DNA of 16,798 nucleotides, taken from NCBI GenBank assembly GCA_051024685.1, contig JAZHPA010000059.1, forward strand, positions 1 through 16,798. The letters run 5' to 3'. The position numbers and the translations under genes were made by a program. Position 1 is the stretch's first letter; the number at the start of each line of letters is the position of its first letter. Origin of the DNA: UBA12545 sp051024685 (GTDB lineage Bacteria; Bacillota; DSM-521; Neomoorellales; Neomoorellaceae). Positions 1 through 7,508 of the stretch are shown here, piece after piece. The notes under the pieces were generated by a model. It was not told the origin of the DNA, ran no database searches, and saw nothing but the letters and a program-made list of their open reading frames with translations.

Positions 1-11
1 CAAAGCTTAAA

Positions 12-93
12 GCCTGGGCCAGCCGCGAAGGCTTGCTCGCTCGCTTTCAAGTCCAAGCAGGCCTCCCCTGGAAAAAGTGGGGATACGCCAGGA
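12..93 (+). promoter_or_regulatory. Structured RNA element, copy 1 (Moco/Tuco-riboswitch-like candidate)
   Basis: This leader lies 45 bases before the cysteine desulfurase gene. What is seen: a closing helix CCTGG (13-17) with CCAGG (88-92); a local hairpin AGCC-GCGAA-GGCT (21-33); a conserved AAGCAGGCCT (55-64); and a hairpin CCCC/GGGG around 65-82 followed by GATACGCC. The element recurs at 7509-7590 with the closing helix changed to TCCGG/CCGGA, so both sides of the helix changed together. That argues for a conserved RNA fold rather than a chance repeat. The closing CYCCGG-type stem and the CCTCCC...GGGATGCGCC core recall the molybdenum/tungsten cofactor riboswitch family, but this is from memory and not checked against a model. 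Any promoter would lie before the window. Confidence 0.6.
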
Positions 94-138
94 TTGAGGC
101 GGGTGGCTAAAAACAATAAGAAGTAGTATACTAAAGAT

Positions 139-1308
139 ATGACTAAGAAGGAAATCAAAGGGAAATCAATCTACCTCGATAACAGCGCCACCACCGCAGC
201 CCTGCCGGAGGTAGTGGAAGCCGTCAAGGAGGCCCTGGTGTCTGTTTACGGCAACCCTTCCTCCCTTCATGGCATGGGTATAGCAGCCGAACATGTCTTG
301 CGCCAGGCCCGCCAGGAGGTGGCGAGCCTCTTAGGGGTAGAGCCGGGCGAGATTTATTTTACTTCCGGCGGTACGGAAGCCAACAACTGGGCATTGCGGG
401 GGCTGGCTTACTCACTGCGGAGGCGGGGTCGTCATATTATTACCACTTCGATAGAGCACGCCTCCGTACTGCAGGCGTGTAGGTTGCTGGAAAAAGAAGG
501 CTTCAGCGTAACTTACCTTCCCGTGGATTCCCAGGGTATGGTGCGGCTGGAGGCCCTGGAGGGCTCTTTGCGGGATGATACTATCCTGGTCAGCGTCATG
601 AGTGTAAACAACGAATTGGGCACCGTTCAGCCCCTGGAAGAAGTCGCCCGGATACTGGCGAACAAAAGCTCGGCCCTGCTTCATGTCGACCATATCCAGG
701 GCTATAGTAAAATACAGCTAAATCTTAAGAAGCTGAATATCGCCGCCCTTTCTTTAAGCGCCCACAAGATTCACGGCCCCAAAGGTGTGGGAGCCTTGTA
801 CCTGCGCCGGGATCTCCACATCCTACCCCTCCTGGTGGGAGGTGACCAGGAACGGGGATTGCGGGCGGGTACCGAAAATGTCCCGGGCATAGCCGGTTTC
901 GGAGTGGCCGCTTCCCTGGCCCGTAAATCTCTTCCGCAGAGTATAGAAAAGATGCAGCGGTTCAAAATGCAGCTGGCCGAACGCCTCCTCACCGAAATAC
1001 CCGACGCCTACATAAACGGCCCCGAACCCGCTTCCGGTGCTCCTCATATCTTAAACGTCTCGTTTCCCGGCCTTAAGGCGGAGGTCCTGGTGCACACGCT
1101 GGAAGAGAAGGGTATTTACGTTTCTACCGGTTCAGCTTGTCACTCCCGTCGCCGGGACCTAAGCCACGTTCTTCAAGCCCTGGGACTGCCTAAGGGCCGT
1201 ATAGACGGGTCCATCCGCATCAGTTTTTCTCGTCTGAATACTGAAGAGGAAGTAGAGGAGGCGGCCCAGGCCATCCGGGAATGTGTAGCCGAACTGCGCG
1301 GGTTGTAA
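139..1308 (+). CDS. Cysteine desulfurase (NifS/IscS family), partner of ThiI
   Basis: PLP-dependent enzyme that removes sulfur from L-cysteine as an enzyme-bound persulfide and passes it to an acceptor; cytosolic. The 389-residue length is normal for the family. Visible signatures are the N-terminal YLDNSATT, the PLP lysine in AHKIHGPKG (Lys210) and the catalytic-loop cysteine in STGSACHS (Cys334). The usual HVDAVQ stretch reads HVDHIQ, keeping the Asp and Gln. It ends 36 bases before thiI and is surely co-transcribed with it. In Bacillus subtilis a dedicated desulfurase (NifZ) next to a short ThiI feeds tRNA 4-thiouridine synthesis, and the same role is likely here. Supply of sulfur for molybdenum cofactor or selenium for SelD is possible given the leader RNA and the later neighbours. 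The ATG has only a weak upstream ribosome site, but no better start precedes the conserved YLDNSATT. Confidence 0.93.
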   Translation: MTKKEIKGKSIYLDNSATTAALPEVVEAVKEALVSVYGNPSSLHGMGIAAEHVLRQARQEVASLLGVEPGEIYFTSGGTEANNWALRGLAYSLRRRGRHIITTSIEHASVLQACRLLEKEGFSVTYLPVDSQGMVRLEALEGSLRDDTILVSVMSVNNELGTVQPLEEVARILANKSSALLHVDHIQGYSKIQLNLKKLNIAALSLSAHKIHGPKGVGALYLRRDLHILPLLVGGDQERGLRAGTENVPGIAGFGVAASLARKSLPQSIEKMQRFKMQLAERLLTEIPDAYINGPEPASGAPHILNVSFPGLKAEVLVHTLEEKGIYVSTGSACHSRRRDLSHVLQALGLPKGRIDGSIRISFSRLNTEEEVEEAAQAIRECVAELRGL

Positions 1309-1344
1309 AGCAAGTGATAGAAAAGAAAGGAGTTGCTCGCGTTC

Positions 1345-2496
1345 GTGTATTCGACGCTGCTGGTGCGTTATGGCGAAATCAGCCTGAAGGGCAAAAACCG
1401 GTCGGAGTTTGAGCAGCGGCTCCTGGCCAACATTGATACCGCCCTGGCCGGTCTGCCTCCGCGCAAGATCCGCAAGACCTTCGGCCGGATCTTTATAGAG
1501 CTCAAGGAAGACTGGGAAGAAGTGAGGGAAAGGCTCCAGCGCGTCTTCGGCGTGGTATCCTTTAGCCCTGTGGTAGAAGCGCCGCTGGATATAGCCGCCA
1601 TCCGGGAAAGGGCCCTCTATGTTTTACAGAACACTCCTGGACACACTTTTAAAGTAGAAACCAAGCGTTCTAACAAAGGCTTCCCCTATAAGTCGCCGGA
1701 AATCAATCATCTCGTGGGGGGGTATCTCCTGGCCAGAACTGGCCAGAAAGTGGACGTACATACCCCCGACCGGGTGGTTCACCTGGAAATCCGCGACGAT
1801 GGAGCTTACATATATTCCCAAATTATTCCCGGGCCGGGCGGCCTCCCGGTAGGGATAACCGGAAGGGGGGTTCTCCTTCTATCCGGCGGCCTGGACAGCC
1901 CGGTGGCTGGGTGGCTGGGATTAAAAAGAGGTTTGGAGCTCACCGGATTGCACTTTCACAGCTTCCCCTTTACCAGCGAGAGGTCCAAAGAGAAAGTCAT
2001 CGAACTCGGTCGAGTCCTGGCCCGCTACGCCGGCGGCTTCCGCCTCGTCGTAGCTCATTTTACCGCCATCCAAAAGGCCATTCGCCAGAGCTGTCCGGAG
2101 GAATTGTACGTGACCGTTATGCGGCGGATGATGTTCCGCATCGCGGAGAAGGTAGCCCACCGGGAAGGGGCTCTGGCCCTCCTCACCGGGGAAAGTCTCG
2201 GCCAGGTGGCCAGCCAGACCCTGGAAAGCATAGCCGTAATCAATAGCGTAGTCGAACTGCCGGTGTTGCGGCCGGTCATCTCCTGGGACAAAACTGAAAT
2301 CGTGGAACTGGCCAGGAAAATAGGTACCTATGAGATTTCCATCCAGCCTTACGAGGACTGCTGTACCCTCTTTGTTCCCCGCCATCCGGCCACCAAGCCC
2401 CGCCTGGAAAAGGTGGAAAAAGCGGAGGAAAACCTGGACGTGGAAGGTTTGGTGCAGAAGTGTCTGGAAAACCTGGAAATAATAGAAATTGATTAA
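1345..2496 (+). CDS. thiI: tRNA 4-thiouridine sulfurtransferase ThiI, short form
   Basis: Adenylates and thiolates uridine 8 of tRNA; in some bacteria it also acts in thiamine thiazole synthesis. The order is an N-terminal ferredoxin-like region (LVRYGEISLKGKNR), a THUMP domain to about residue 165, then a PP-loop ATPase domain with SGGLDS at 180-185. EDCCTLF carries Cys339/Cys340, matching the position of the conserved catalytic-domain cysteine. At about 383 residues it lacks the C-terminal rhodanese domain of the E. coli enzyme, like B. subtilis ThiI, so persulfide must come directly from a desulfurase, evidently the gene just upstream. I chose GTG 1345: the site AAAGGAG (1326-1332) directly abuts the TTG at 1333, which is too close, while GTG is 12 bases away and gives the usual family N-terminus. 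Start choice is uncertain by four codons. Confidence 0.94.
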   Translation: MYSTLLVRYGEISLKGKNRSEFEQRLLANIDTALAGLPPRKIRKTFGRIFIELKEDWEEVRERLQRVFGVVSFSPVVEAPLDIAAIRERALYVLQNTPGHTFKVETKRSNKGFPYKSPEINHLVGGYLLARTGQKVDVHTPDRVVHLEIRDDGAYIYSQIIPGPGGLPVGITGRGVLLLSGGLDSPVAGWLGLKRGLELTGLHFHSFPFTSERSKEKVIELGRVLARYAGGFRLVVAHFTAIQKAIRQSCPEELYVTVMRRMMFRIAEKVAHREGALALLTGESLGQVASQTLESIAVINSVVELPVLRPVISWDKTEIVELARKIGTYEISIQPYEDCCTLFVPRHPATKPRLEKVEKAEENLDVEGLVQKCLENLEIIEID

Positions 2497-2515
2497 ACCT
2501 CTTATCGCAGCAGTT

Positions 2516-2603
2516 GCGCCGGCTTCGTGCTTCCCTGCATCTCAATTCCCGAGACTGCGGGACAGGCCGCCGGTGCCTTGCGTCGTTCCGTCTGCCGGCA
2601 AGG
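2516..2603 (+). other. Highly structured intergenic stretch before the radical SAM gene
   Basis: The 177-base gap after thiI folds strongly on paper. An outer helix joins 2516-2523 (GCGCCGGC) with 2569-2576 (GCCGGTGC). Inside is a hairpin with arms 2533-2543 and 2550-2560 (CCC/GGG, GCA/TGC, TCTC/GAGA, with one bulged base per side). A second hairpin CCTTGC (2576-2581) / GCAAGG (2598-2603) follows. No T-tract follows, so it is not a standard terminator. It does not match a riboswitch class I can name; a cobalamin box is not visible. It may be a leader RNA of the next gene or a processed intercistronic structure. Confidence 0.35.
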
Positions 2604-2673
2604 ACCCCGCTTCCCCGCACAGGGCAGCAGTTCTCTTACCGCTAGCCCTAAGAAGTTTTTGAGGAAGATTAGT

Positions 2674-4470
2674 ATGCGCCTACTGCTGGTTACGTTAAAT
2701 GCCAAATACATCCACTCTTCCCTGGCCCTGCGCTACCTTGGGGCCGTGGGCCGCTCCTTCCCCTTCCAGCAGGATATAGCAGAATTTACGATAAATGATT
2801 GGCCTTATAACATAGCCGCCGAGATTTATCGGCTGAACCCGGATATAGTAGCCTTTTCTTGTTATATCTGGAACCTGAAGCCCACCATGGAAGTGGCCGC
2901 CCTTTTGAAAAAGGTTAAACCCGAATTGTTTGTAATCTGCGGCGGTCCCGAAGTATCCTTCGAAACCGAAGCCTTTATGCAGACTTATCCCCAGGTAGAC
3001 CTGGTCATCCGGGGTGAAGGGGAGGTTCCCTGGACCCAGTTTTTGACCTTGTTGGCGGGAAGAGGATTGGGAAAGGCCGGGAGGGTCGGGCTGGACCCTT
3101 CCCTGCTGGCTCGAGTACCGGGCCTGGCTTACCGTACCGGCCGGACAGTGCATCTAAACCCCGCCGCCCCTCTACTAGAAGACCTGGACAGCCTTCCCTC
3201 CCCTTATCAGGAGCCCTTCCTGTCGTCTTTGGCCGAACGCATTGCTTATTACGAAGGCTCACGAGGGTGCCCTTTCGCCTGCAGTTTTTGCCTCTCCTCA
3301 GCCACCCGAGGAGTGCGCTACTTTTCTTTGGACCGCATAAAAGAAGACATAACCCGGCTCCTTAGGGCCGGAGTACGGGAAATAAAATTCGTAGACCGGA
3401 CCTTCAACGCCAATAAAGAAATGGCCCTTGCCATCTGGGAATTCCTCGTCTCTTTGCGGCCCCAGGCCAGGTTTTATTTTGAAATCGCCGGAGATCGCCT
3501 GGACGAAGACATGCTTGACTTTCTTTCCCGGGTACCTTCCGGCCTTTTTCAATTGGAAATCGGCGTCCAGACCGTTAACGACCAGGTCAACCACCGCTGC
3601 CACCGCTACCAGAACTGGGAGCGGTTGGTCCGCAATGTAAAGCGGCTGCTATCTTACGGTAATATCCGCCTGCACCTGGACCTCATCGCCGGGTTGCCGG
3701 AGGAAAACTATGCCTCCTTCGCCCACAGCTTTAACGGTGTGTACTCCCTCCGTCCCCAGGAAATCCAGCTGGGCTTTCTCAAGCTTTTGAAGGGCACCGC
3801 CCTGCGCCGGGAGGCTGCCACTTACGGATATATCTTTCTGGACGAGCCCCCCTACGAAGTTTTGGCCAGCCGTGACCTGTCTTACGAGGAAATGTTGCGC
3901 CTGCATCGGATAGCCGATCTTATAGAAAAATACTGGAATAGCCACCTGGCCGACCACGCCTTAAAGTACCTGGAGTCCACCTGTTTTACGAGTCCTTTTG
4001 CCTTCTATGAAGCCCTGGCCAGATGGTGGGAAGATAAGGGCCTTCACCGCCGGGGCCACAGCCGTGTGGATTTATATAACCACCTGGCCGCCTTCGCTGC
4101 CGGATACCGGACCAGAATAGATTTAAGCCTCTTTTATCACTTGCTAAAATTCGATCTCTGCCGCCACGACCGCAGCCGGCGCTGGCCCCACTGGGCTCCT
4201 CCTTCTCCCCTCACCGAAAGGCAGCGTTCCGACTGGATGGAAAAAATCTCTGACCCCTCCTTCCGTCACCAGCATCTTCCGGAACTGGCCGCTCTCACTT
4301 CAGCAGACCTGCGGCGCCACGGATATCTAGAACTCTTTCCCTGCCACCCGGAAGACGCCCCGACCGTTCAGCCTACCCTGGTCTATTTTTATTACGGGCC
4401 TCCCGGCAGCCAGCCGGCAGCACGGGTATATTACTTATCCCCTTCCGGCGAAGCCTCTCTAAAATCCTGA
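2674..4470 (+). CDS. Radical SAM protein with N-terminal cobalamin-binding-type domain
   Basis: About 598 residues. The N-terminal ~140 residues (MRLLLVTLNAKYIHSS, then FSCYIWN and VICGGPEVS) have the Rossmann pattern of the B12-binding domain that precedes many radical SAM enzymes. The [4Fe-4S] cluster motif is GCPFACSFC, with Cys199, Cys203 and Cys206 in CxxxCxxC spacing. A TIM-barrel region follows (IKFVDRTFN, FEIAGD, LEIGVQT, LHLDLIAGLP), then a ~200-residue C-terminal region resembling the DUF4080 tail of such proteins. Substrate unknown; related proteins include methyltransferases and methylthiotransferases. The canonical cobalamin DxHxxG motif is not evident, so cobalamin binding is uncertain. 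I start at ATG 2674, preceded by GAGGAAG. The open frame runs back to 2527, but that part encodes low-complexity sequence unlike the family. Co-transcription with thiI would suggest RNA modification, but the 177-base gap weakens this. Confidence 0.85.
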   Translation: MRLLLVTLNAKYIHSSLALRYLGAVGRSFPFQQDIAEFTINDWPYNIAAEIYRLNPDIVAFSCYIWNLKPTMEVAALLKKVKPELFVICGGPEVSFETEAFMQTYPQVDLVIRGEGEVPWTQFLTLLAGRGLGKAGRVGLDPSLLARVPGLAYRTGRTVHLNPAAPLLEDLDSLPSPYQEPFLSSLAERIAYYEGSRGCPFACSFCLSSATRGVRYFSLDRIKEDITRLLRAGVREIKFVDRTFNANKEMALAIWEFLVSLRPQARFYFEIAGDRLDEDMLDFLSRVPSGLFQLEIGVQTVNDQVNHRCHRYQNWERLVRNVKRLLSYGNIRLHLDLIAGLPEENYASFAHSFNGVYSLRPQEIQLGFLKLLKGTALRREAATYGYIFLDEPPYEVLASRDLSYEEMLRLHRIADLIEKYWNSHLADHALKYLESTCFTSPFAFYEALARWWEDKGLHRRGHSRVDLYNHLAAFAAGYRTRIDLSLFYHLLKFDLCRHDRSRRWPHWAPPSPLTERQRSDWMEKISDPSFRHQHLPELAALTSADLRRHGYLELFPCHPEDAPTVQPTLVYFYYGPPGSQPAARVYYLSPSGEASLKS

Positions 4471-4777
4471 TGGTTTGCCGTTCTAAAAGCAGATAAAGGC
4501 AAACAGCAGAGCCCTGAAGGGACCGGCCGGTCTCCATCCTGACTATGAGTCCCCTTATTAATTTTTGTTATAACTTTCTCTCCTCAAGGACGCTGGTATT
4601 TGCGCTGCCTTTACTTCCCAACTTTTTCGGGCCCGCCCTCCGGTAAGGGAGCCCGGCATATGAATGCTATAACTAATTGGAATGTTAGGTATGAAGGAAT
4701 CGTGGTGGGAAGCCAGAATAAAGATAGTTGAACCGGTATCCGGGCAAAGACGAGAAAAAACAACAGGGGGTGTGGCC
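4471..4777 (+). other. Intergenic region before yedE with hairpins, no gene
   Basis: No credible coding sequence. Just after the radical SAM stop codon is a hairpin GTTTGCC (4473-4479) / GGCAAAC (4498-4504) without a T-tract, perhaps protecting the mRNA 3' end. A 12-base perfect palindrome GACCGGCCGGTC sits at 4521-4532. A larger imperfect hairpin occupies 4628-4655 (CGGGC/GCCCG and CCCT/AGGG). TATAAC at 4668-4673 could be a -10 element, but no good -35 precedes it. The yedE promoter is probably in this gap, but I cannot place it with confidence. Confidence 0.4.
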
Positions 4778-5839
4778 ATGACCGGTAGCCTTTCGCGCAA
4801 ATATTTAATGATCGTCGCAGGACTCGTTTTGGGAGCTGTAGCCACACTGATGTCCGTGGCCGGGAACCCGGCAAACATGGGTATTTGCCTGGCTTGTTTT
4901 TACCGGGACATAACCGGCGCTTTAGGATTGCACCGGGCGGCGACGGTGCAATACTTGCGGCCGGAAATTATGGGTATGGCCCTGGGGGGATTCATATCTG
5001 CCCTGGTCTTCGGGGAATTCCGGGCCCGGGGAGGCTCCGCGCCTCTCGTGCGCTTTTTCCTGGGTGTCTTCTTTATGGTAGGCGCTATGGTCTTCCTGGG
5101 GTGTCCGGTTAGGGCGGTGTTAAGGCTGGCAGGAGGAGATTTAAATGGACTAACCGGCATAGCCGGGGTGGTAGCCGGGGCTCTGATAGGAATCTATCTG
5201 TTGAAAAACGGCTTCAACCTGGGCCGCTCTACTCCCACCTATGCCGCTGCCGGCTGGATAATGCCCCTCTTTATGTTGAGCCTGCTACTGCTGGCCATCT
5301 TTAAACCTCAATTTATACTGGCCAGCAAAGAAGGGCCGGGAGCAGCCACAGCCCCCCTAATCCTCTCCCTGGTAGCGGGCTTGCTCTTCGGGTTCCTGGC
5401 CCAGAGGACCCGCATGTGCTTTGTAGGGGGATGGCGCGATCTCTTCCTGGTGAAAGATACTTATCTTTTCAGCGGTATAGCCGCTTTCTTCGTAGGGGCG
5501 CTGATTATCAATGTTTTGTTCGGCAAGATCCAGGTGGGTTTTGTGAACCAGCCCATCTCCCACAATAGCCATTTGTGGAATTTCCTGGGTATGACTCTGG
5601 CCGGACTTACGGCTACTCTTCTGGGTGGATGTCCCCTGCGCCAGACCATACTGGCGGCGGAGGGAGATACCGACGCCGGCATTACCCTTTGGGGCATTAT
5701 AGCTGGAGCGGCCTTTGCCCATAATTTCGGCCTGGCTTCCAGCCCCCAAGGCCCAAGTCCCCTGGGTCCGGTGGCCGTACTGATCGGGCTAGCCTTTGCC
5801 CTGGCCGTAGGCCTGCTCATGCGGGAAAAGGTAGAGTAA
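4778..5839 (+). CDS. yedE: YedE/YeeE-family membrane transporter, selenium-metabolism type
   Basis: Polytopic inner-membrane protein of about 353 residues, hydrophobic along almost its whole length. YeeE/YedE proteins carry sulfur species; TsuA imports thiosulfate using a few pore-lining cysteines. Candidate equivalents here are Cys109 (LGCPVR), Cys214 (RMCFVGG) and Cys285 (GGCPLR), plus CLAC at 37-40. The two GCP-type halves show the internal repeat of the family. The segment NMGICLACFYRDITGALGL and the gene context (DUF3343 and TusA-like genes downstream) fit the Clostridia form linked to selenium metabolism (YedE/FdhT). Whether it carries selenium or sulfur cannot be read from sequence. 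I chose ATG 4778 after the site AGGGGGTG. The frame is open back to 4682, but that extension is hydrophilic and has no good ribosome site. It heads a four-gene operon. Confidence 0.88.
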   Translation: MTGSLSRKYLMIVAGLVLGAVATLMSVAGNPANMGICLACFYRDITGALGLHRAATVQYLRPEIMGMALGGFISALVFGEFRARGGSAPLVRFFLGVFFMVGAMVFLGCPVRAVLRLAGGDLNGLTGIAGVVAGALIGIYLLKNGFNLGRSTPTYAAAGWIMPLFMLSLLLLAIFKPQFILASKEGPGAATAPLILSLVAGLLFGFLAQRTRMCFVGGWRDLFLVKDTYLFSGIAAFFVGALIINVLFGKIQVGFVNQPISHNSHLWNFLGMTLAGLTATLLGGCPLRQTILAAEGDTDAGITLWGIIAGAAFAHNFGLASSPQGPSPLGPVAVLIGLAFALAVGLLMREKVE

Positions 5840-5862
5840 AAGGATAAGGGGGATAAAGAGAG

Positions 5863-6414
5863 TTGCTCTTTAAAAGGACCGGCCGTGCCGGCAAGGCAGC
5901 GCATGAACTCCCTGACACCCGGGGAATAATTATTTTCCCCTCAGTGGAAGAGGCCTTGAAGGGGGAAAGGACACTTAAAAAGGAAGGCCATGAATGCAAG
6001 CTGGTGGCGCCCCCGCCGGGCTTGCGCCAGGGATGCGATTTGGCCCTGGAGGTGCAGCTTATAGAGCAAACGGCCCTGGCGCGGGCTTTGGAAGGTAAGG
6101 TAGCCTATCTGGGTATTTATCCCCTTAAAGGAGCGGCCGAGCTGCTCCAGATCGTTAAGGTAGTATTTTTCCCTCAAGACGTGATGGTGAAAGCAGGCAA
6201 TATGAAGCTGGTCTTCGCCCAAAACACCGGGATCATCGTCAATATTTCCGGCGGGGGCTGCCCGGACGTTCCTTACCTTTATGCTCAATTAGTAGGGCGC
6301 AAACTGGATGAAGTTGAGCGACCGCGGCATAAAGGTTTTACCCTCTGTGCTTTGATGCTGGATAGGGCCTGGGAGGAGGCCCTGGCCATATGGAAAGGGG
6401 GAAGGCCCACTTGA
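5863..6414 (+). CDS. DUF3343 (putative Se/S carrier-like) protein with C-terminal extension
   Basis: 183 residues. Residues ~20-65 (IIIFPSVEEALKGERTLKK, CKLVAPPP, CDLALEV) match the DUF3343 pattern, with Cys45 and the near-invariant Cys58. DUF3343 is a small domain often found beside YedF/TusA-like proteins and SelD and proposed to carry selenium or sulfur. Most are about 80-90 residues. Here a further ~110 residues follow, with a glycine-rich NISGGGCPDVPYLY stretch (Cys133) and FTLCALMLD; I do not recognise this part. The start is TTG 5863 after AAGGGGG, 23 bases after yedE. No ATG fits in frame. The 3' end overlaps the next gene, so translation is probably coupled. The exact role is unknown; a chalcogen-carrier function is inferred from family and context. 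Confidence 0.78.
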   Translation: MLFKRTGRAGKAAHELPDTRGIIIFPSVEEALKGERTLKKEGHECKLVAPPPGLRQGCDLALEVQLIEQTALARALEGKVAYLGIYPLKGAAELLQIVKVVFFPQDVMVKAGNMKLVFAQNTGIIVNISGGGCPDVPYLYAQLVGRKLDEVERPRHKGFTLCALMLDRAWEEALAIWKGGRPT

Positions 6415-7286
6415 TTCTTATAGCAGGCACCCTTCCTGCCGAAAACCTCGGCCTTATCCACGGTAAAGTAGTCAGGGCCGGAGATTTGCTGCGGGTCAAA
6501 GATTTCACTTTCCCTTGCGGGCAGGGCACAGGAGCCATGATCAGCTCGGCCCTCGCCGTAACAAGCGCTTTGGGTTTAGAGCCCCCTCACGCCCTTCTGG
6601 CCGGAGATATTGGCAGGGGTCAGGGCACAAGGCTCCTCTACCAATATTTAATAGAGCAGGTGAGGGAACTTAAGCCCCAGGTTCTTGCCCTGCACTACTG
6701 CCTTCCCATAGTAAGATTGATGCAAAAGCTCTGCGAGGTGCTGGAGAGGTGCCAACCCCGGCCTTGGCTAATTGCCGACGCCGGGGCCATGTATGCGGCC
6801 AAGGCAGCCGGAGTGGCACCCCAATTCGATGTTTTTACTCCCGATCCCAGTGAAATGGCTTTTCTGGCCGATCCGGAGGCTTCCCATCCTGCCTATGTGA
6901 GCCGCCACCTTTTCAACAGCGGAGTTCAGGATGTACCCGATCTGGCAAAGAAGGCTTATAGCCACGGAGGAGCCGCCAGGATCCTCTTGGTGAAAGGGGC
7001 CATAGATTACCTTGTAACCGAAGGGAGGGTAGTAGCCAGGATAGAGGAACCTAATGTTCCCGAACTGGAGTGCATAGGCGGGACAGGGGACACTATAACC
7101 GGCATGGTAGTTGCCTTAACGGGCGCCGGGTGGGAACCTGCGGAAGCAGCATTCTTAAGCGCCCGTATCAACAGGCTGGCCGGCAAAATGGCCGGTGTGA
7201 CGCCGGCCACGCCGGTAGCGAAGCTTATAGACCATATTCCCGGTTCCTTAAAAGAATTGGCGAAAAAGGAGGTTTTGTCAGTATGA
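6390..7286 (+). CDS. NAD(P)HX-dehydratase / ribokinase-superfamily-like protein
   Basis: About 298 residues. The C-terminal half shows the nucleotide-binding pattern of the COG0063/ribokinase superfamily: IADAGAMYAAK, FTPDPSEMAFL, ILLVKGAIDYLV and GGTGDTITGM, with the presumed catalytic Asp234 in the GTGD loop that corresponds to the GSGD of NAD(P)H-hydrate dehydratases. The N-terminal YjeF epimerase domain of bifunctional Nnr proteins is absent. Placement inside a Se/S operon is unlike housekeeping NnrD, so it may phosphorylate or bind another small molecule; substrate unknown. The start is ATG 6390 behind AGGAGG at 6374-6379. An alternative is TTG 6411, whose TTGA overlaps the upstream stop codon and which follows GGGGGAAGG. 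The 3' end shares ATGA with the tusA-like start, implying translational coupling. Confidence 0.75.
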   Translation: MERGKAHLILIAGTLPAENLGLIHGKVVRAGDLLRVKDFTFPCGQGTGAMISSALAVTSALGLEPPHALLAGDIGRGQGTRLLYQYLIEQVRELKPQVLALHYCLPIVRLMQKLCEVLERCQPRPWLIADAGAMYAAKAAGVAPQFDVFTPDPSEMAFLADPEASHPAYVSRHLFNSGVQDVPDLAKKAYSHGGAARILLVKGAIDYLVTEGRVVARIEEPNVPELECIGGTGDTITGMVVALTGAGWEPAEAAFLSARINRLAGKMAGVTPATPVAKLIDHIPGSLKELAKKEVLSV

Positions 7287-7501
7287 TAGAAATCGATGTG
7301 CGCGGCTTATCCTGCCCCATACCGGTGGTAAGAACCAAGAAGGCTATGGAGCAGCATCCCGGCCAGCCCCTTCTGGTCCTCACCGACAATGAAACATCTA
7401 AGGAAAACGTGAGCCGCCTGGCCGAAAGCCAGGGTTACTCGGCAAAAGCAGAAAAAGCATCCGGTCTGTACCGGCTCCTGTTGGAGCCCCGCCAAAAATA
7501 A
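7283..7501 (+). CDS. TusA/YedF-like sulfur (selenium) carrier protein
   Basis: 72-residue cytosolic protein of the TusA (SirA-like) family. It has the hallmark CPxP motif as RGLSCPIP, with Cys11 as the residue expected to hold a persulfide or selenide, and the typical DNETSKENVSRLAES helix after it. TusA relays sulfur from cysteine desulfurases; YedF-type relatives cluster with selenium genes. This one has only the TusA domain and lacks the C-terminal DsrE-like half of full-length YedF. A strong site AAAGGAGG (7265-7272) lies 10 bases before the ATG, and the start overlaps the preceding stop by ATGA. With the DUF3343 protein two genes upstream, the operon encodes two cysteine-bearing carriers behind one transporter. 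It is the last gene of the operon. Confidence 0.93.
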   Translation: MIEIDVRGLSCPIPVVRTKKAMEQHPGQPLLVLTDNETSKENVSRLAESQGYSAKAEKASGLYRLLLEPRQK

Positions 7502-7508
7502 TATTTGC

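Noticed and set aside
1333..1344. TTG start for ThiI
   Set aside because: It touches the ribosome site AAAGGAG with no spacing; GTG 1345 fits better.
2527..2673. Upstream extension of the radical SAM reading frame
   Set aside because: It encodes residues unlike the family, runs through strong hairpins and lacks a ribosome site; ATG 2674 gives the conserved MRLLLVTLNAKY start.
4628..4655. Hairpin before yedE as a terminator
   Set aside because: The T-run lies on the 5' side on the + strand and becomes A on the - strand, so it cannot end either transcript.
4682..4777. Upstream extension of YedE
   Set aside because: The extra 32 residues are hydrophilic and poorly fit the family; ATG 4778 has AGGGGGTG in front.
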